From an uncultured Lachnospiraceae bacterium (GTDB lineage Bacteria > Bacillota > Clostridia > Lachnospirales > Lachnospiraceae): a DNA stretch of 64,000 nucleotides. Below the pieces are notes generated by a model, which did not search any database, had not been told where the DNA came from, and saw nothing but the letters and a program-made list of their open reading frames with translations. Position 1 is the first letter of the stretch; every line of letters starts with the position of its first letter. Made by a program: the position numbers and the translations under genes. The stretch covers positions 237,917 to 301,916 of the forward strand of contig CAKRFU010000001.1 in the NCBI GenBank assembly GCA_934320845.1, written 5' to 3'. Positions 7,713-17,168 of the stretch are shown here, piece after piece.

Positions 7713-9320
7713 ATGGAAAAACTTATTCGTGACATTATAGAAGAAAGTGCCTGCAGGTTTGCGGAACTTACTGCTGTCAAATGGCTTAAAAAGAAAGAAA
7801 TTTTTGAGATAAATTATGCATCCCTACACGAAAACATTACTGCCATCAGAAAAGCTCTTTTAAAAGAAGGCTTCTTAAAAAAACATATAGCTCTGATTGG
7901 TACAAGTTCAGTAGAATGGATTGAAAGTTATCTCGGTATAATCACAGGTGGATGTGTTGCCGTTCCTCTTGATGCCGGGCTTCCTGACAAAGATCTGACA
8001 GACCTTATCAACCGTTCAGATTCAGAAGCACTTTTTTTAAGTCCTAAAAATCTTTCCCTGCTTTCCTCAATCCTTGCTGACTGCCCAAAATTAAAAAATA
8101 TATGGATACTCAACAGTGATAACAATGACACTGAAAAGAACAGTATATTAAATAAAATATCTGCTTTTGCCAATAATTCCATTAACAACAACAACACCGT
8201 TTCTTTCGTCTCAAACTTAAAAAATATTATCAGAACCTCGGATAATGATGCTGACAGACCTGCTCCGGATGATACAGCAACTATAATTTTTACATCCGGA
8301 ACAACAGGCAAAAGCAAAGGGGTCATGCTGACTCATAATAATCTTGCTTCAAATGTTCAATCAGTAAATTATTATACTGAATCCGGAACTGTCATGCTCA
8401 GTGTACTTCCTATTCACCATGTATATTGTCTTGTAATGGACTGGCTAAAAGGCTTCTCTCTCGGTGCAACTGTATGTATAAATGATTCTCTCATGCATAT
8501 GATGAGAAATATGGGTGTTTTTAAGCCGGAAGTGATTCTTATGGTTCCTATGATGGTTGAAACAATCTACAAAAGACTTGCTGCTGCTGACCCTTCAATT
8601 CCTAAAAATATTCTGGCGAACAAAATATTTGGTGGAAATCTGCGCATTATATTTATGGGAGGTGCCCACCTTGATCCTTTTTACATTGATAAATTTGCTG
8701 AATATGGCATAGATATATATGAAGGTTATGGTATGTCAGAATGCTCACCTGTAATTAGTTCAAATCTTCCAGGCTGCCATAAAACCGGATCTATCGGCCG
8801 CCCTCTCTCAAACGCTGAAATCTCGTTTGATAATGGTGAAATTCTTGTAAGAGGAACAAGCGTTATGAAAGGCTATTATAATATGCCAAAGGAAACGGCT
8901 GAAACTTTGAGAGACGGATGGCTGCATACCGGTGATAAAGGCTATATCGATGAAGATGGTTTTCTTTTTATCAATGGACGTGTTAAAAACTTAATAATTC
9001 TTTCAAACGGCGAAAATATTTCACCTGAAGAAATCGAAAATAAGCTTGCACTTGATGAACTTGTAGGTGAAGTTATCGTTACCGGAGAGAAAAACGGACT
9101 CACAGCAAGAATTTATCCCGAACAGGAGCTTGTTCTTGCAGCTAATATGACAGAAGATGAAGTCCGAAAAAATTTACAGGCGTTTATTGACAAATATAAC
9201 AGTGAACAGCCGACCTACCGCCGCATAACAGGTCTTGTGATACGGAAAAATCCATTTATAAGAAGTTCAACAAAGAAGATAAAAAGACAGGAAGCTCTTA
9301 TTGATGAACCAATGATATAG
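7713..9320 (+). CDS. AMP-forming acyl ligase / adenylation enzyme
   Basis: The 535-residue protein is an ANL-superfamily enzyme: TIIFTSGTTGKSKGVMLTHN (P-loop), GYGMSECSP (A5), GWLHTGDKGYIDEDGF (A7), GRVKNLIILSNGENISPEEIE (A8) and a C-terminal TKKIKR bearing the catalytic lysine. It should adenylate a carboxylic acid and load it on the neighbouring carrier protein or CoA. Overall it looks like long-chain acyl-CoA/acyl-ACP synthetases more than amino-acid adenylation domains, but the substrate cannot be read here. GGAGG is five bases upstream of the ATG at 7713. It completes the cassette. Confidence 0.85.
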   Translation: MEKLIRDIIEESACRFAELTAVKWLKKKEIFEINYASLHENITAIRKALLKEGFLKKHIALIGTSSVEWIESYLGIITGGCVAVPLDAGLPDKDLTDLINRSDSEALFLSPKNLSLLSSILADCPKLKNIWILNSDNNDTEKNSILNKISAFANNSINNNNTVSFVSNLKNIIRTSDNDADRPAPDDTATIIFTSGTTGKSKGVMLTHNNLASNVQSVNYYTESGTVMLSVLPIHHVYCLVMDWLKGFSLGATVCINDSLMHMMRNMGVFKPEVILMVPMMVETIYKRLAAADPSIPKNILANKIFGGNLRIIFMGGAHLDPFYIDKFAEYGIDIYEGYGMSECSPVISSNLPGCHKTGSIGRPLSNAEISFDNGEILVRGTSVMKGYYNMPKETAETLRDGWLHTGDKGYIDEDGFLFINGRVKNLIILSNGENISPEEIENKLALDELVGEVIVTGEKNGLTARIYPEQELVLAANMTEDEVRKNLQAFIDKYNSEQPTYRRITGLVIRKNPFIRSSTKKIKRQEALIDEPMI

Positions 9321-9348
9321 TACAACGAATAATTAGTTATTCGTTGTA
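9321..9348. terminator. 12-bp palindrome between convergent genes
   Basis: TACAACGAATAA and its exact complement flank a TTAG loop between the ligase stop and the TetR stop. It has no U-run in either direction, so it is either a weak bidirectional terminator or an mRNA-end stabilising hairpin. Confidence 0.5.
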
Positions 9349-9924
9349 CTAATGCATAAAAGGTAACATTCCTGTCATAAATGTCTGCGTCATAAACTCT
9401 GCAACAGCTTCGGCAGGTACTTCAAAATTTTCCCTGCTCCATTTGTGTAGTACACCTAATGTACTGCCAATGGAACCCGCTACCATATATGAAAACTCCT
9501 GTTTACTATGTTTCGACGGCATTACGCTATTGGTTATATGCCTCACATAATCATGAAACATTGTCATGGTTTTTTCAAAAAAATTATTTCCTCTGGGACT
9601 TTTTAAAATATCTGCCAGATATCTGTTTTTCATCGTATAATTGCATAACGCAAGAAAATATGATTTGCATATATCATGGTCATTTTCTGCATGAAATGAT
9701 TCCATCAAATTGAAAATTTCATTTATGGTCTTATCTTCTATTGCATTTATCAAAGCCGGGATATTATCAAAATGATTATAAAATGTACTTCTCACAATTC
9801 CGGCTTTTTTTATTATATCAGTCACAGTTATTTTATCTAATTCTTTCTCTTTTAAAATCAAAAAAAATGCGTCATATATAGCTTCATCAGCAATACTATA
9901 TCTTTCATCTGAAATTTCTTCCAT
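9349..9924 (-). CDS. TetR-family transcriptional regulator
   Basis: The 191-residue protein has an N-terminal TetR helix-turn-helix (about residues 10-60; ITVTDIIKKAGIVRSTFYNHFDN) followed by a divergent all-helical ligand domain. It is convergent with the condensation/carrier/ligase genes and is the only regulator in that block, so it probably controls them through the palindrome at 5858-5890. The ligand may be an acyl compound related to the cassette, which is a guess. Confidence 0.88.
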   Translation of the reverse strand: MEEISDERYSIADEAIYDAFFLILKEKELDKITVTDIIKKAGIVRSTFYNHFDNIPALINAIEDKTINEIFNLMESFHAENDHDICKSYFLALCNYTMKNRYLADILKSPRGNNFFEKTMTMFHDYVRHITNSVMPSKHSKQEFSYMVAGSIGSTLGVLHKWSRENFEVPAEAVAEFMTQTFMTGMLPFMH

Positions 9925-9977
9925 ACACTTAATTTCCTTTTTATATATATTTTAATATTTTTTTAATCTGCGCAGAT

Positions 9978-10865
9978 TTAGTCTGCGGCACACGGTCTGA
10001 CAGCCCAGAATACAACAGCACTTGCCGCTGCAACATTAAGTGAATCGACCCCATGTGACATAGGTATTTTTATCGTATAATCACTTTCGTCTATCGTGTT
10101 TTTCAAAAGTCCGTCACCTTCTGTTCCGAGTATTATCGCAAGTTTTTCCTCTGATACCACATTCGCATCGTCAATACTTACCGAATCATCTTCCAGTGCC
10201 ATCGCCGCCGTCTTAAATCCGAGTTTGTGAAGTCTATCAATATAAGTTCCCTCACTATCCAATATATCAATAAATGTCCAAGGTATCTGAAACACTGTTC
10301 CCATGCTGACTCTTGCTGACCTTCGGTATAATGGATTGCTGCTTCCGTTTGTCAGGACAACCGCATCTATATTAAGTGCAGCGGCAGAGCGAAAAATCGC
10401 ACCAACATTTGTCGGGTTCATAACATTTTCAAGTATTGCAATACGTTTTGCACCATCACAAATTTTTTCAAGCGTCTGCAATGGTTTACGCCGCATCGCA
10501 CATAACATTCCTCTTGTAAGTTGAAAACCCGTAAGCTTAGTTAAAATGTCAAATTCCGCCGTATATACCGGAAATCCCTGCATATCTGTTTCATCATTTG
10601 ATTTATTTTCCATAATGTTTTCATATATTTCATTGCATTTTTCCAATATGTTTTTTCCTTCGCCGTCAATATGCTTTTTTTCTATAAGACAGGATATTGG
10701 TTCATATCCCGCATGAAGCGCTCTTTCTATAACTTTAGGACTTTCTGCTATAAAAATCCCTTTCCCCGGCTCAGCCCTGTTCAACAATTGTCCCTCGGAT
10801 AATCTCGCATATACATCAAGTTCCTCTGCATCAAAATCTTTAATTTCTATTATGTTTATACTCAT
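9978..10865 (-). CDS. SpoU/TrmH-family RNA 2'-O-methyltransferase
   Basis: The 295-residue protein has a divergent N-terminal substrate-binding part and a C-terminal SPOUT domain with the motifs NPTNVGAIFRSAAALNIDAV, LGTEGDGLL and IPMSHGVDSLNVAAASAV, which form the knotted S-adenosylmethionine site. It methylates a ribose in rRNA or tRNA; the exact target is not deducible. The ATG at 10863-10865 has GGAG seven bases before it; the TTG two codons earlier is less likely. It lies in the block inserted between secY and adk. Confidence 0.9.
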   Translation of the reverse strand: MSINIIEIKDFDAEELDVYARLSEGQLLNRAEPGKGIFIAESPKVIERALHAGYEPISCLIEKKHIDGEGKNILEKCNEIYENIMENKSNDETDMQGFPVYTAEFDILTKLTGFQLTRGMLCAMRRKPLQTLEKICDGAKRIAILENVMNPTNVGAIFRSAAALNIDAVVLTNGSSNPLYRRSARVSMGTVFQIPWTFIDILDSEGTYIDRLHKLGFKTAAMALEDDSVSIDDANVVSEEKLAIILGTEGDGLLKNTIDESDYTIKIPMSHGVDSLNVAAASAVVFWAVRPCAAD

Positions 10866-11079
10866 CTTCAATCTCCGTCAAAATATCTACCCAATTATTT
10901 TTAATAAAAACTCATTTAATTCATCACACATTTTTATATATAATAACACAATTCACACTATACCGTCACTCCACATAGATAATAATTATTACCGTTTTCG
11001 CATCTTCATGTCCGTCATGCAATGATAAAAGCCCCATGCATCACAGATGCAAGGAGCTTAAACTTAATTATTCGTTATA
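10866..11079 (-). terminator. spacer with intrinsic terminator of the BspA-like gene
   Basis: On the minus strand 11059 to 11027 reads AAGC..CC..TGCATC, a three-base loop, and the complement, then TTTTAT. This is a convincing terminator 20 bases past the gene at 11080-13146. The remaining spacer is AT-rich and shows no gene. Confidence 0.75.
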
Positions 11080-13146
11080 CTAGCATTTGAGTACCAAACG
11101 CCTGTAAACTTTAACGCCACCACCTTCTCTCTTTGTCATTTTTATAACCTCACATTTTATCGATACCGTAAGTTGTTTCAAACTTTTTGAATCTCTCGGA
11201 CTAATTATAATACTTTTAACACTGTCAGGTACTGTAAGTGATGTCAAATATTTTGTATAAATAAATGCAGCATCGTTAACATACTTTGTTCCTTCTATTA
11301 TTTCATAACTTCCCTTTTTTGCCGGTGGGTAATACTCCAATTGTTTAGTATTTTTCAGATATAAAACTCCATCTACAGCCTTATAAACTTTGTTGCCTTC
11401 TGCAACTTTCACACATTCCAGATTTTCGTCTGCCCTTGTTATCCAAGCCTCTCCTTCTATATCTAAATAATCCTCCGTATACCTGTAAGTCATTGACGGA
11501 AATTCTTTTAATGTTGCCGGTAATGTGTAAGTCGTTTTATATGAAGGAAAGATTATTATTTCTGTAATATCCTTATTATATAAAACATTTGAATTGACTG
11601 TAAAATATTTATTGCCATCTTCAACTTTAATATCTTTAAATTTATTTTTTGCTATCCCACCACATATATATTCAGTTTCTTTTGGAATAACTATACTGTC
11701 GCTGCCATACGGTAACAAAATCAAATTCTTTTTTCCTTTTTCAAAAAGTTCGTTGTTATATGACTCATATTCAGTATTACCCTCATCGACTATTATGTTT
11801 TTTAAGTTTGTTAAATCATTATCAAAACTGTAAGCAGTCATATCTCTGTCAAAGCTTTTCAGCTTTGAAGATAATTTTAATGTCTCAAGATTGCTGCAGT
11901 TGATTAATGAGTACCAGCTAAGTTCTTCTATTTCACCGCCTATGTCAATTTCTTTTATATTGTCTCTTCCACGAAATGCACACATGTCTGCTTCCGTTAC
12001 ATTTTCCGGTGTAGCATACTTAAAATCGGTTGTATTTGCAGCATACATCAGCTTCAAATCATCTTTTTCACTGTCAACTATCTTATACAAACAACCATCT
12101 ATACTCTTATAACTTTCACTCCCGTCTTCCACTGAAAACTCTTTACATGCACCCTCTGAAAACGCTCCACCATTTATATCTTCTATTTTATTTGATAAGC
12201 AGATTTTTCTTAAACTACGGCATCTTTCAAATGCAGCATCTATCTTTTTAAGTCCCATTCCTATATCCATGTTTTTCAAATTGACACACGAATCAAAAGC
12301 ATACCAGCCTACCTCAGATACTCTGTAGCCACCTGTAATATCCTCCAAATGATTGCAGTCTGAAAATGCATCCATTGCTATTGTAAGACTCGTATCAGCA
12401 TCTGCTCTTCCACCTGACAACTCAATCTTTTCTATTTTTGTTCCCCTGAATGCACATTCATTGATTTTACTGACATTCTCATCAACCGTTACGTTCTTTA
12501 AACTGACATTACCCATAAATGCATACCAGCCTATATATTTTGTTGAATTCGGAAGTTCGTATGTACTTCCCTTCTTTTTTGGAGGATATATCAGTAACTT
12601 TGTTCCCTTTTTGTTAAACAAAACTCCATTCACCATCTTAAGGTATTTGTTTTCTTTAGAGACAGTTATCTTTTCCAGTTGTGTACATCCCCCACCAATT
12701 AACCTGTTTCTGCTAATCGCATTCGCATCAAACTTTTTAACATTTTTGCCAACTACTATTTTTTTAAGTTTTTTGTTTCCCGCAAATGCATAGCTTGCAA
12801 CACTCTTTACCGTACTTGGAATTTTATATGTAGTTCCCGCTTTTTTCATAGGATATGAAACCAATTCAGTGCCTTCTTTGTTAAATAAAACTCCATCTAT
12901 GGCTTTATAACTTTTATTTTTTTTAGATACAACTATCTTTTTTATTGAATCAAAATCATCATTCCAATAATCATTAATACCACCTATTGCAATTACTTTT
13001 TTAGGTATGTACAATACCTCACCATTTTTACTTACTGTTCCGTATTCCGTTACTTTTCCTGCTGCATGACATACATCCTTATCCGCATATTGAAATGCAA
13101 ATATCATGAGCATAATTATCATTACTAAGATACTTCTTCTCTTCAT
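11080..13146 (-). CDS. secreted BspA-like leucine-rich-repeat protein
   Basis: The 688-residue product starts MKRRSILVMIIMLMIFAFQ, a signal peptide with cleavage near CHAAG. The rest is made of BspA-type (LRR_5) units of the pattern I-x-x-x-A-F-x-x-C-x-x-L-K-x-I, interspersed with units such as YKAIDGVLFNKEGTELVSYP. These proteins are usually surface-exposed and are linked to adhesion in gut and oral bacteria. There is no LPxTG motif or obvious membrane anchor, so it may be released or held by charge. GGGGG lies six bases upstream of the chosen ATG. A second member of the family is at 55768-58254. Confidence 0.85.
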   Translation of the reverse strand: MKRRSILVMIIMLMIFAFQYADKDVCHAAGKVTEYGTVSKNGEVLYIPKKVIAIGGINDYWNDDFDSIKKIVVSKKNKSYKAIDGVLFNKEGTELVSYPMKKAGTTYKIPSTVKSVASYAFAGNKKLKKIVVGKNVKKFDANAISRNRLIGGGCTQLEKITVSKENKYLKMVNGVLFNKKGTKLLIYPPKKKGSTYELPNSTKYIGWYAFMGNVSLKNVTVDENVSKINECAFRGTKIEKIELSGGRADADTSLTIAMDAFSDCNHLEDITGGYRVSEVGWYAFDSCVNLKNMDIGMGLKKIDAAFERCRSLRKICLSNKIEDINGGAFSEGACKEFSVEDGSESYKSIDGCLYKIVDSEKDDLKLMYAANTTDFKYATPENVTEADMCAFRGRDNIKEIDIGGEIEELSWYSLINCSNLETLKLSSKLKSFDRDMTAYSFDNDLTNLKNIIVDEGNTEYESYNNELFEKGKKNLILLPYGSDSIVIPKETEYICGGIAKNKFKDIKVEDGNKYFTVNSNVLYNKDITEIIIFPSYKTTYTLPATLKEFPSMTYRYTEDYLDIEGEAWITRADENLECVKVAEGNKVYKAVDGVLYLKNTKQLEYYPPAKKGSYEIIEGTKYVNDAAFIYTKYLTSLTVPDSVKSIIISPRDSKSLKQLTVSIKCEVIKMTKREGGGVKVYRRLVLKC

Positions 13147-13259
13147 AATAATCCCCCTTTTTAACTCTTGTCTTAATTTCTTAAATTTTATCCGCTTCAC
13201 TCTATAAGACAGATATTATGCTCAGATGTTGCAGATAATTAGAATTTTTTCAAACATCT

Positions 13260-13296
13260 AAAAAAACGCCACACATTAAATGTATGACGTTTTTAT
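13260..13296 (-). terminator. intrinsic terminator after secY
   Basis: On the minus strand an AAAAACG-CA-ACAT / ATGT-TG-CGTTTTT stem with a TTA loop and two G-U pairs is followed by TTT. It lies 28 bases past the secY stop and ends the rplO-secY transcript before the inserted block. Confidence 0.8.
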
Positions 13297-13324
13297 TTAT
13301 AAGTACATATTATTATGCCTGATA

Positions 13325-14665
13325 TTATTCACTGATGAATCCTCTATAATGACGAACTAACATCTGTGATTCTACCTGCTTCAATGTCTCAAGTACAACA
13401 CCTACGATAATGATAAGTGATGTTCCTCCGAATGATACATTCGCACCAAATGCACCTGAGAAGAAAATAGGTACTATTGCTACAAATGATAATCCAATTG
13501 CACCAAGGAAAATGATGCTGTTAAGGATTTTTGTAAGATAATCAGTTGTTGGTTTTCCAGGTCTGATTCCAGGGATGAAACCACCCTGTTTTTTCATGTT
13601 CATTGCAATCTCCTGTGGATTGAATGTGATTGAAGTATAGAAGTATGCAAAGAATATAAGTAATACAATATATACTACTAATCCAAGTGTATACTTAAAC
13701 TCACCGAAACTGTCAAAGTTACACCATGAGTTCTGGTTTAATACTTTCAATATCTTCTGACCAAATGAAGCACCATCTCCTGATGCCGGCTGAATACCTG
13801 CAAATCCTGCAATAACAATTGGCATTGAGAAAAGTGAACCTGCAAAGATTACAGGGATAACACCTGCTGTGTTTACTTTAAGCGGAATATGAGATGACTG
13901 TCCACCGACAAGTTTTCTTCCCTGTGTCTTTTTTGAATACTGTACACTTATTCTTCTCTCACCGTCAGAAAGAACGATGATAAATACTACCATTCCAAGC
14001 AATACTGCAATAATTATTACAGCACCCAATAAACCGTTTGTTACTGTAGTTGCACCTTTTATAAATTTCTCGTAAAGATTTGCCATGTCGTTTGGTAATC
14101 TTGAAACAATATTATATAAAAGGATAATAGATATACCGTTTCCTACACCCTTTTCAGTAATCTGCTCACCTAACCACATTAAGAAAGCAGAACCTGCTGT
14201 CAATGATACAATGATGACTGCAACTGATGTGAACGTAATCTTATCGTCAGTAAGGTATCCGCTGTTACCAAAGCCGATAGCCATGGCAGCACTTTCCATT
14301 ACTGAAAGTCCTATTGTCACATATCTTGTATATTCTGTGAGTTTCTTTCTTCCTTCCTCACCATCTTTGTGTAATTCCTCTAAACGTGGAATTGCGATTG
14401 TGAGAAGCTGGATAATGATCGAAGCTGTAATGTATGGTGTAATGTTCAACGCAAAGATTGACATAGACTCAAATGAACCACCTGTCAACTGATTGAAGAA
14501 ATCGAGTGATTTCTGTGAGTTGAACATTTCCCTGATTGCTTCATACTTAACTCCCGGAACCGGAAGCTGTGAACCAATACGGACAACTATCAAAGCAAAG
14601 AAAGTATAAAAAAGTTTCTTTCTTAAATCTTTGATTTTAAATGCATTACGGACTGTTTCAAACAT
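13325..14665 (-). CDS. secY: preprotein translocase subunit SecY
   Basis: The 446-residue, ten-helix channel protein reads MFETVRNAFKIKDLRKKLFY with the plug region (TGGSFESMSIFALNITPYI), the cytosolic loops used by SecA and ribosomes (QYSKKTQGRKLVGGQSSHIPLKVN) and the C-terminal LVRHYRGFI. It moves secretory and membrane proteins across the cytoplasmic membrane. Its ATG lies two bases past the rplO stop, showing translational coupling. Confidence 0.97.
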   Translation of the reverse strand: MFETVRNAFKIKDLRKKLFYTFFALIVVRIGSQLPVPGVKYEAIREMFNSQKSLDFFNQLTGGSFESMSIFALNITPYITASIIIQLLTIAIPRLEELHKDGEEGRKKLTEYTRYVTIGLSVMESAAMAIGFGNSGYLTDDKITFTSVAVIIVSLTAGSAFLMWLGEQITEKGVGNGISIILLYNIVSRLPNDMANLYEKFIKGATTVTNGLLGAVIIIAVLLGMVVFIIVLSDGERRISVQYSKKTQGRKLVGGQSSHIPLKVNTAGVIPVIFAGSLFSMPIVIAGFAGIQPASGDGASFGQKILKVLNQNSWCNFDSFGEFKYTLGLVVYIVLLIFFAYFYTSITFNPQEIAMNMKKQGGFIPGIRPGKPTTDYLTKILNSIIFLGAIGLSFVAIVPIFFSGAFGANVSFGGTSLIIIVGVVLETLKQVESQMLVRHYRGFISE

Positions 14666-14667
14666 CC

Positions 14668-15108
14668 TTAGATCACCTCAGCTTTTCCACCAAGAGCCTC
14701 AATCTTTTCAACAGCACTCTTACTGAATGCGTTTACCTGTACTGTAAGCTTCTTAGTTAATTCTCCATTTCCAAGTATCTTAACGCCATCCTTAGGATTG
14801 CTGATAATACCTTTTTCAAGTAATGCTTCAACTGTAACTACATCACCGTCTGCAAATTTCTCTAATTTGTCAACGTTAATAGCAACGATTTCCTTAGAGT
14901 TAATGTTTGTGAAACCTCTCTTTGGAATACGTCTGTAAAGTGGCATCTGTCCACCTTCAAAACCAGGACGTGGAGCACCAGAACGAGCCTTCTGACCTTT
15001 ATGACCCTTACCTGCTGTCTTTCCGTTTCCTGAACCATGACCACGACCACGTCTAAAGTTGTCGCTCTGTTTTGAACCTGCTGCTGGACTTAATTCTGAT
15101 AAATTCAT
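14668..15108 (-). CDS. rplO: 50S ribosomal protein L15
   Basis: The 146-residue product begins [20 protein letters not shown] and has the glycine-rich extension [19 protein letters not shown] and the [18 protein letters not shown] motif of L15, which binds 23S rRNA late in assembly. It is separated from rpmD by 311 bases containing a terminator and a structured leader, unlike the tight spacing typical of the spc operon. Confidence 0.97.
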   Translation of the reverse strand: MNLSELSPAAGSKQSDNFRRGRGHGSGNGKTAGKGHKGQKARSGAPRPGFEGGQMPLYRRIPKRGFTNINSKEIVAINVDKLEKFADGDVVTVEALLEKGIISNPKDGVKILGNGELTKKLTVQVNAFSKSAVEKIEALGGKAEVI

Positions 15109-15130
15109 TGTTTAACCTCCTAAAACTACG

Positions 15131-15222
15131 GGCTGTACTTCTCACAGCCACACAAATCACTAACGGGCAAAAGCAAATATATATTGCTTTTTTCTAATGC
15201 CAAGCTTTGCTTGGCTATGCCC
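15131..15222 (-). ncRNA. structured 5' leader of rplO
   Basis: On the minus strand GGGCA (15222-15218) pairs with TGCCC (15169-15165) around two hairpins, GCCAAGC-AAA-GCTTGGC and AGCAA-loop-TTGCT. A separate GGCTGT/ACAGCC hairpin (15149-15131) sits just before the AGGAGG of rplO. This is a compact leader that could control rplO-secY; the family is unknown and the fold was judged by eye. Confidence 0.45.
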
Positions 15223-15344
15223 TCGCTACAATTCAATATTCTACCATAAACATCATCTGTTTGTACAGTAAAATTTTTTTAATTGGTAACAGTTCAGCCA
15301 TAATATAATAACACAAGAACTGTTACCTTATATTAATAATGAAT

Positions 15345-15408
15345 AAAAAGAACGCCGCAGGGGGAATTTGATGAGCTATTATAAATAACTCTTCCCCTTA
15401 CCGCGTTC
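15345..15408 (-). terminator. terminator or attenuator after rpmD
   Basis: On the minus strand GAACGC and AGGGGAA arms pair with TTCCCC and GCGTTC arms around an inner GAG-TTATTTATAATAG-CTC hairpin, followed by TTTTT. It splits the spc segment between rpmD and rplO. Confidence 0.7.
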
Positions 15409-15419
15409 ATCAATCTATA

Positions 15420-15602
15420 TTAGATTTCCTCTACCTTCACAAGGTGTCTTACGTGCCAGATCATTCCTCTAACTGCATCGTTGTCAGGCAACTCAACTGT
15501 CTTGTTTACTTTCTTTAAGCCTAATGCTTCAACAGTTGCACGCTGTTTTGGAATGGCACCAATTGTAGATTTTACTAATGTAACCTTTAACTTTCCTGCC
15601 AT
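15420..15602 (-). CDS. rpmD: 50S ribosomal protein L30
   Basis: The 60-residue product MAGKLKVTLVKSTIGAIPKQ is the short bacterial L30 (ferredoxin-like fold) with the characteristic TVEALGLKKVNKTVELPD and GMIWHVRHLVKVEE. GGAGG lies six bases before the ATG. It begins 26 bases after rpsE and is followed by a terminator-like hairpin. Confidence 0.97.
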   Translation of the reverse strand: MAGKLKVTLVKSTIGAIPKQRATVEALGLKKVNKTVELPDNDAVRGMIWHVRHLVKVEEI

Positions 15603-15628
15603 AATTAGCCTCCATTCAGTTTAAACAA

Positions 15629-16138
15629 TTAGCCTAAAAGTTCCTCCAATGAGATACCACGAGCCTTTGCTACATCTTCTGGTCTCTTAAGATTGCTAAG
15701 ACCATTTACTGCTGCAAGTACTACGTTCTGCTTGTTGTTAGAACCAAGAGACTTTGTACGGATGTTTTTATAACCTGCAAGCTCAAGTACGGCACGAGCT
15801 GGACCACCTGCGATGATACCAGTACCTTCTGGAGCTCTCTTAATAAGTACGGATGCGCTTCCAAACTTACCTGTTAAGTCATGTGGTACGCTGCCGTTCT
15901 CGTCGATAGGAACTTCAACAAGTTTCTTGATGGCATCTTCTTTTCCTTTACGGATAGCTTCAGGAATTTCTGTTGCTTTTCCAAGGCCAACACCAACATG
16001 TCCGTTCTTATCGCCAACTACTACTAATGCAGTAAATTTCATGTTACGTCCACCTTTAACTACTTTGGTAACACGCTTGATTGTTACTACATTATCTTCC
16101 AGCTCTAACTGGCTGGCATCAATAATTGTACGTTTCAT
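15629..16138 (-). CDS. rpsE: 30S ribosomal protein S5
   Basis: The 169-residue protein contains the dsRBD-like N-terminal half ([20 protein letters not shown]) and the [23 protein letters not shown]-terminal domain. S5 lines the mRNA entry tunnel and affects decoding fidelity. AGGAGG is seven bases before the ATG. Confidence 0.97.
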   Translation of the reverse strand: MKRTIIDASQLELEDNVVTIKRVTKVVKGGRNMKFTALVVVGDKNGHVGVGLGKATEIPEAIRKGKEDAIKKLVEVPIDENGSVPHDLTGKFGSASVLIKRAPEGTGIIAGGPARAVLELAGYKNIRTKSLGSNNKQNVVLAAVNGLSNLKRPEDVAKARGISLEELLG

Positions 16139-16178
16139 GAGTTTTCCTCCTAAATCAATTCACGAATCCCAACCAATA

Positions 16179-16547
16179 TTAGAATTCTAATCCTGCTTCT
16201 CTTGCTGCTTCAGCTAAAGCCTTAACCTTGCCCTGATATATGAAACCGCCTCTATCAAAGACAACAGTTGTAATACCTTTATCTAATGCTTTCTTTGCGA
16301 TTACTTCGCCAAGTTTTGCAGCTGCTTCAACATTGTTAGTTTTCTCTAAACCTTCTTTAACATCTTTCTGTAAAGTTGAAGCTGATACCAAAGTATTACC
16401 AACAGTATCATCGATAATCTGAGCGTACATATGATTGTTGCTTCTAAATACAGCTAAACGTGGTCTCTCAGCTGTGCCTGAGAAACGATTACGAACCTTC
16501 ATGTGTTTCTTCACACGAACTTCACTTCTTGACTGTTTTTTAATCAT
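16179..16547 (-). CDS. rplR: 50S ribosomal protein L18
   Basis: The 122-residue product [20 protein letters not shown] has the L18 signature [20 protein letters not shown] and ends AAREAGLEF. It binds 5S rRNA with L5. It lies between rplF and rpsE as expected. Confidence 0.97.
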   Translation of the reverse strand: MIKKQSRSEVRVKKHMKVRNRFSGTAERPRLAVFRSNNHMYAQIIDDTVGNTLVSASTLQKDVKEGLEKTNNVEAAAKLGEVIAKKALDKGITTVVFDRGGFIYQGKVKALAEAAREAGLEF

Positions 16548-16566
16548 CGTATATTCACTCCTTTAC

Positions 16567-17109
16567 TTATTTCTTACCTGTCTTACCAACTTTACGTCTG
16601 ATAACTTCATCAGAGTACTTAATACCCTTACCCTTATAAGGTTCCGGAGCTCTCTTTTCTCTGATCTCAGCTGCATACTGGCCGACTTTTTCTTTATCGA
16701 TACCTTTAACGATAATCTTATTCTGTCCTTCAACAATTACTTCAAGACCTTCTGGATCTTCCATCTCAACAGGATGAGAATATCCAAGAGAAAGTGTAAG
16801 TTTCTTTCCCTGTTTCTGAGCTCTGTAACCAACACCGTTTACTTCAAGCTCTTTCTGATATCCCTCTGTAACACCTACAACCATATTGTAGATAAGAGTT
16901 CTTGTAAGACCATGTAAAGATTTCATTTTCTTAAGATCGTTTGGACGATTTACGATAACTTCCTCGCCCTCTTTCTTAATTTCCATCTCAGCAGGTAATA
17001 CTCTCTCAAGAGTTCCCTTTGGTCCTTTTACAGTCACTTTATTATTTTCTGCAATATCAACAGTTACACCTGATGGTATCGCGATAGGCATTCTTCCGAT
17101 ACGTGACAT
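16567..17109 (-). CDS. rplF: 50S ribosomal protein L6
   Basis: From ATG at 17107-17109 the 180-residue protein reads [20 protein letters not shown] and carries the two repeated L6 folds and the [22 protein letters not shown] motif that contacts the sarcin-ricin region. GGAGG is eight bases before this ATG; a GTG further upstream would overlap the ribosome binding site. Confidence 0.97.
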   Translation of the reverse strand: MSRIGRMPIAIPSGVTVDIAENNKVTVKGPKGTLERVLPAEMEIKKEGEEVIVNRPNDLKKMKSLHGLTRTLIYNMVVGVTEGYQKELEVNGVGYRAQKQGKKLTLSLGYSHPVEMEDPEGLEVIVEGQNKIIVKGIDKEKVGQYAAEIREKRAPEPYKGKGIKYSDEVIRRKVGKTGKK

Positions 17110-17168
17110 ATGCCGCACCTCCATATTTTCTTTCGGTTTATATTAAGCCAGGGGCTGCATTGTTTGGA

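Noticed and set aside
16435..16917. 160-codon plus-strand frame opposite rplR and rplF
   Set aside because: It is antisense to two unmistakable ribosomal protein genes and has low-complexity hydrophobic composition typical of shadow frames.
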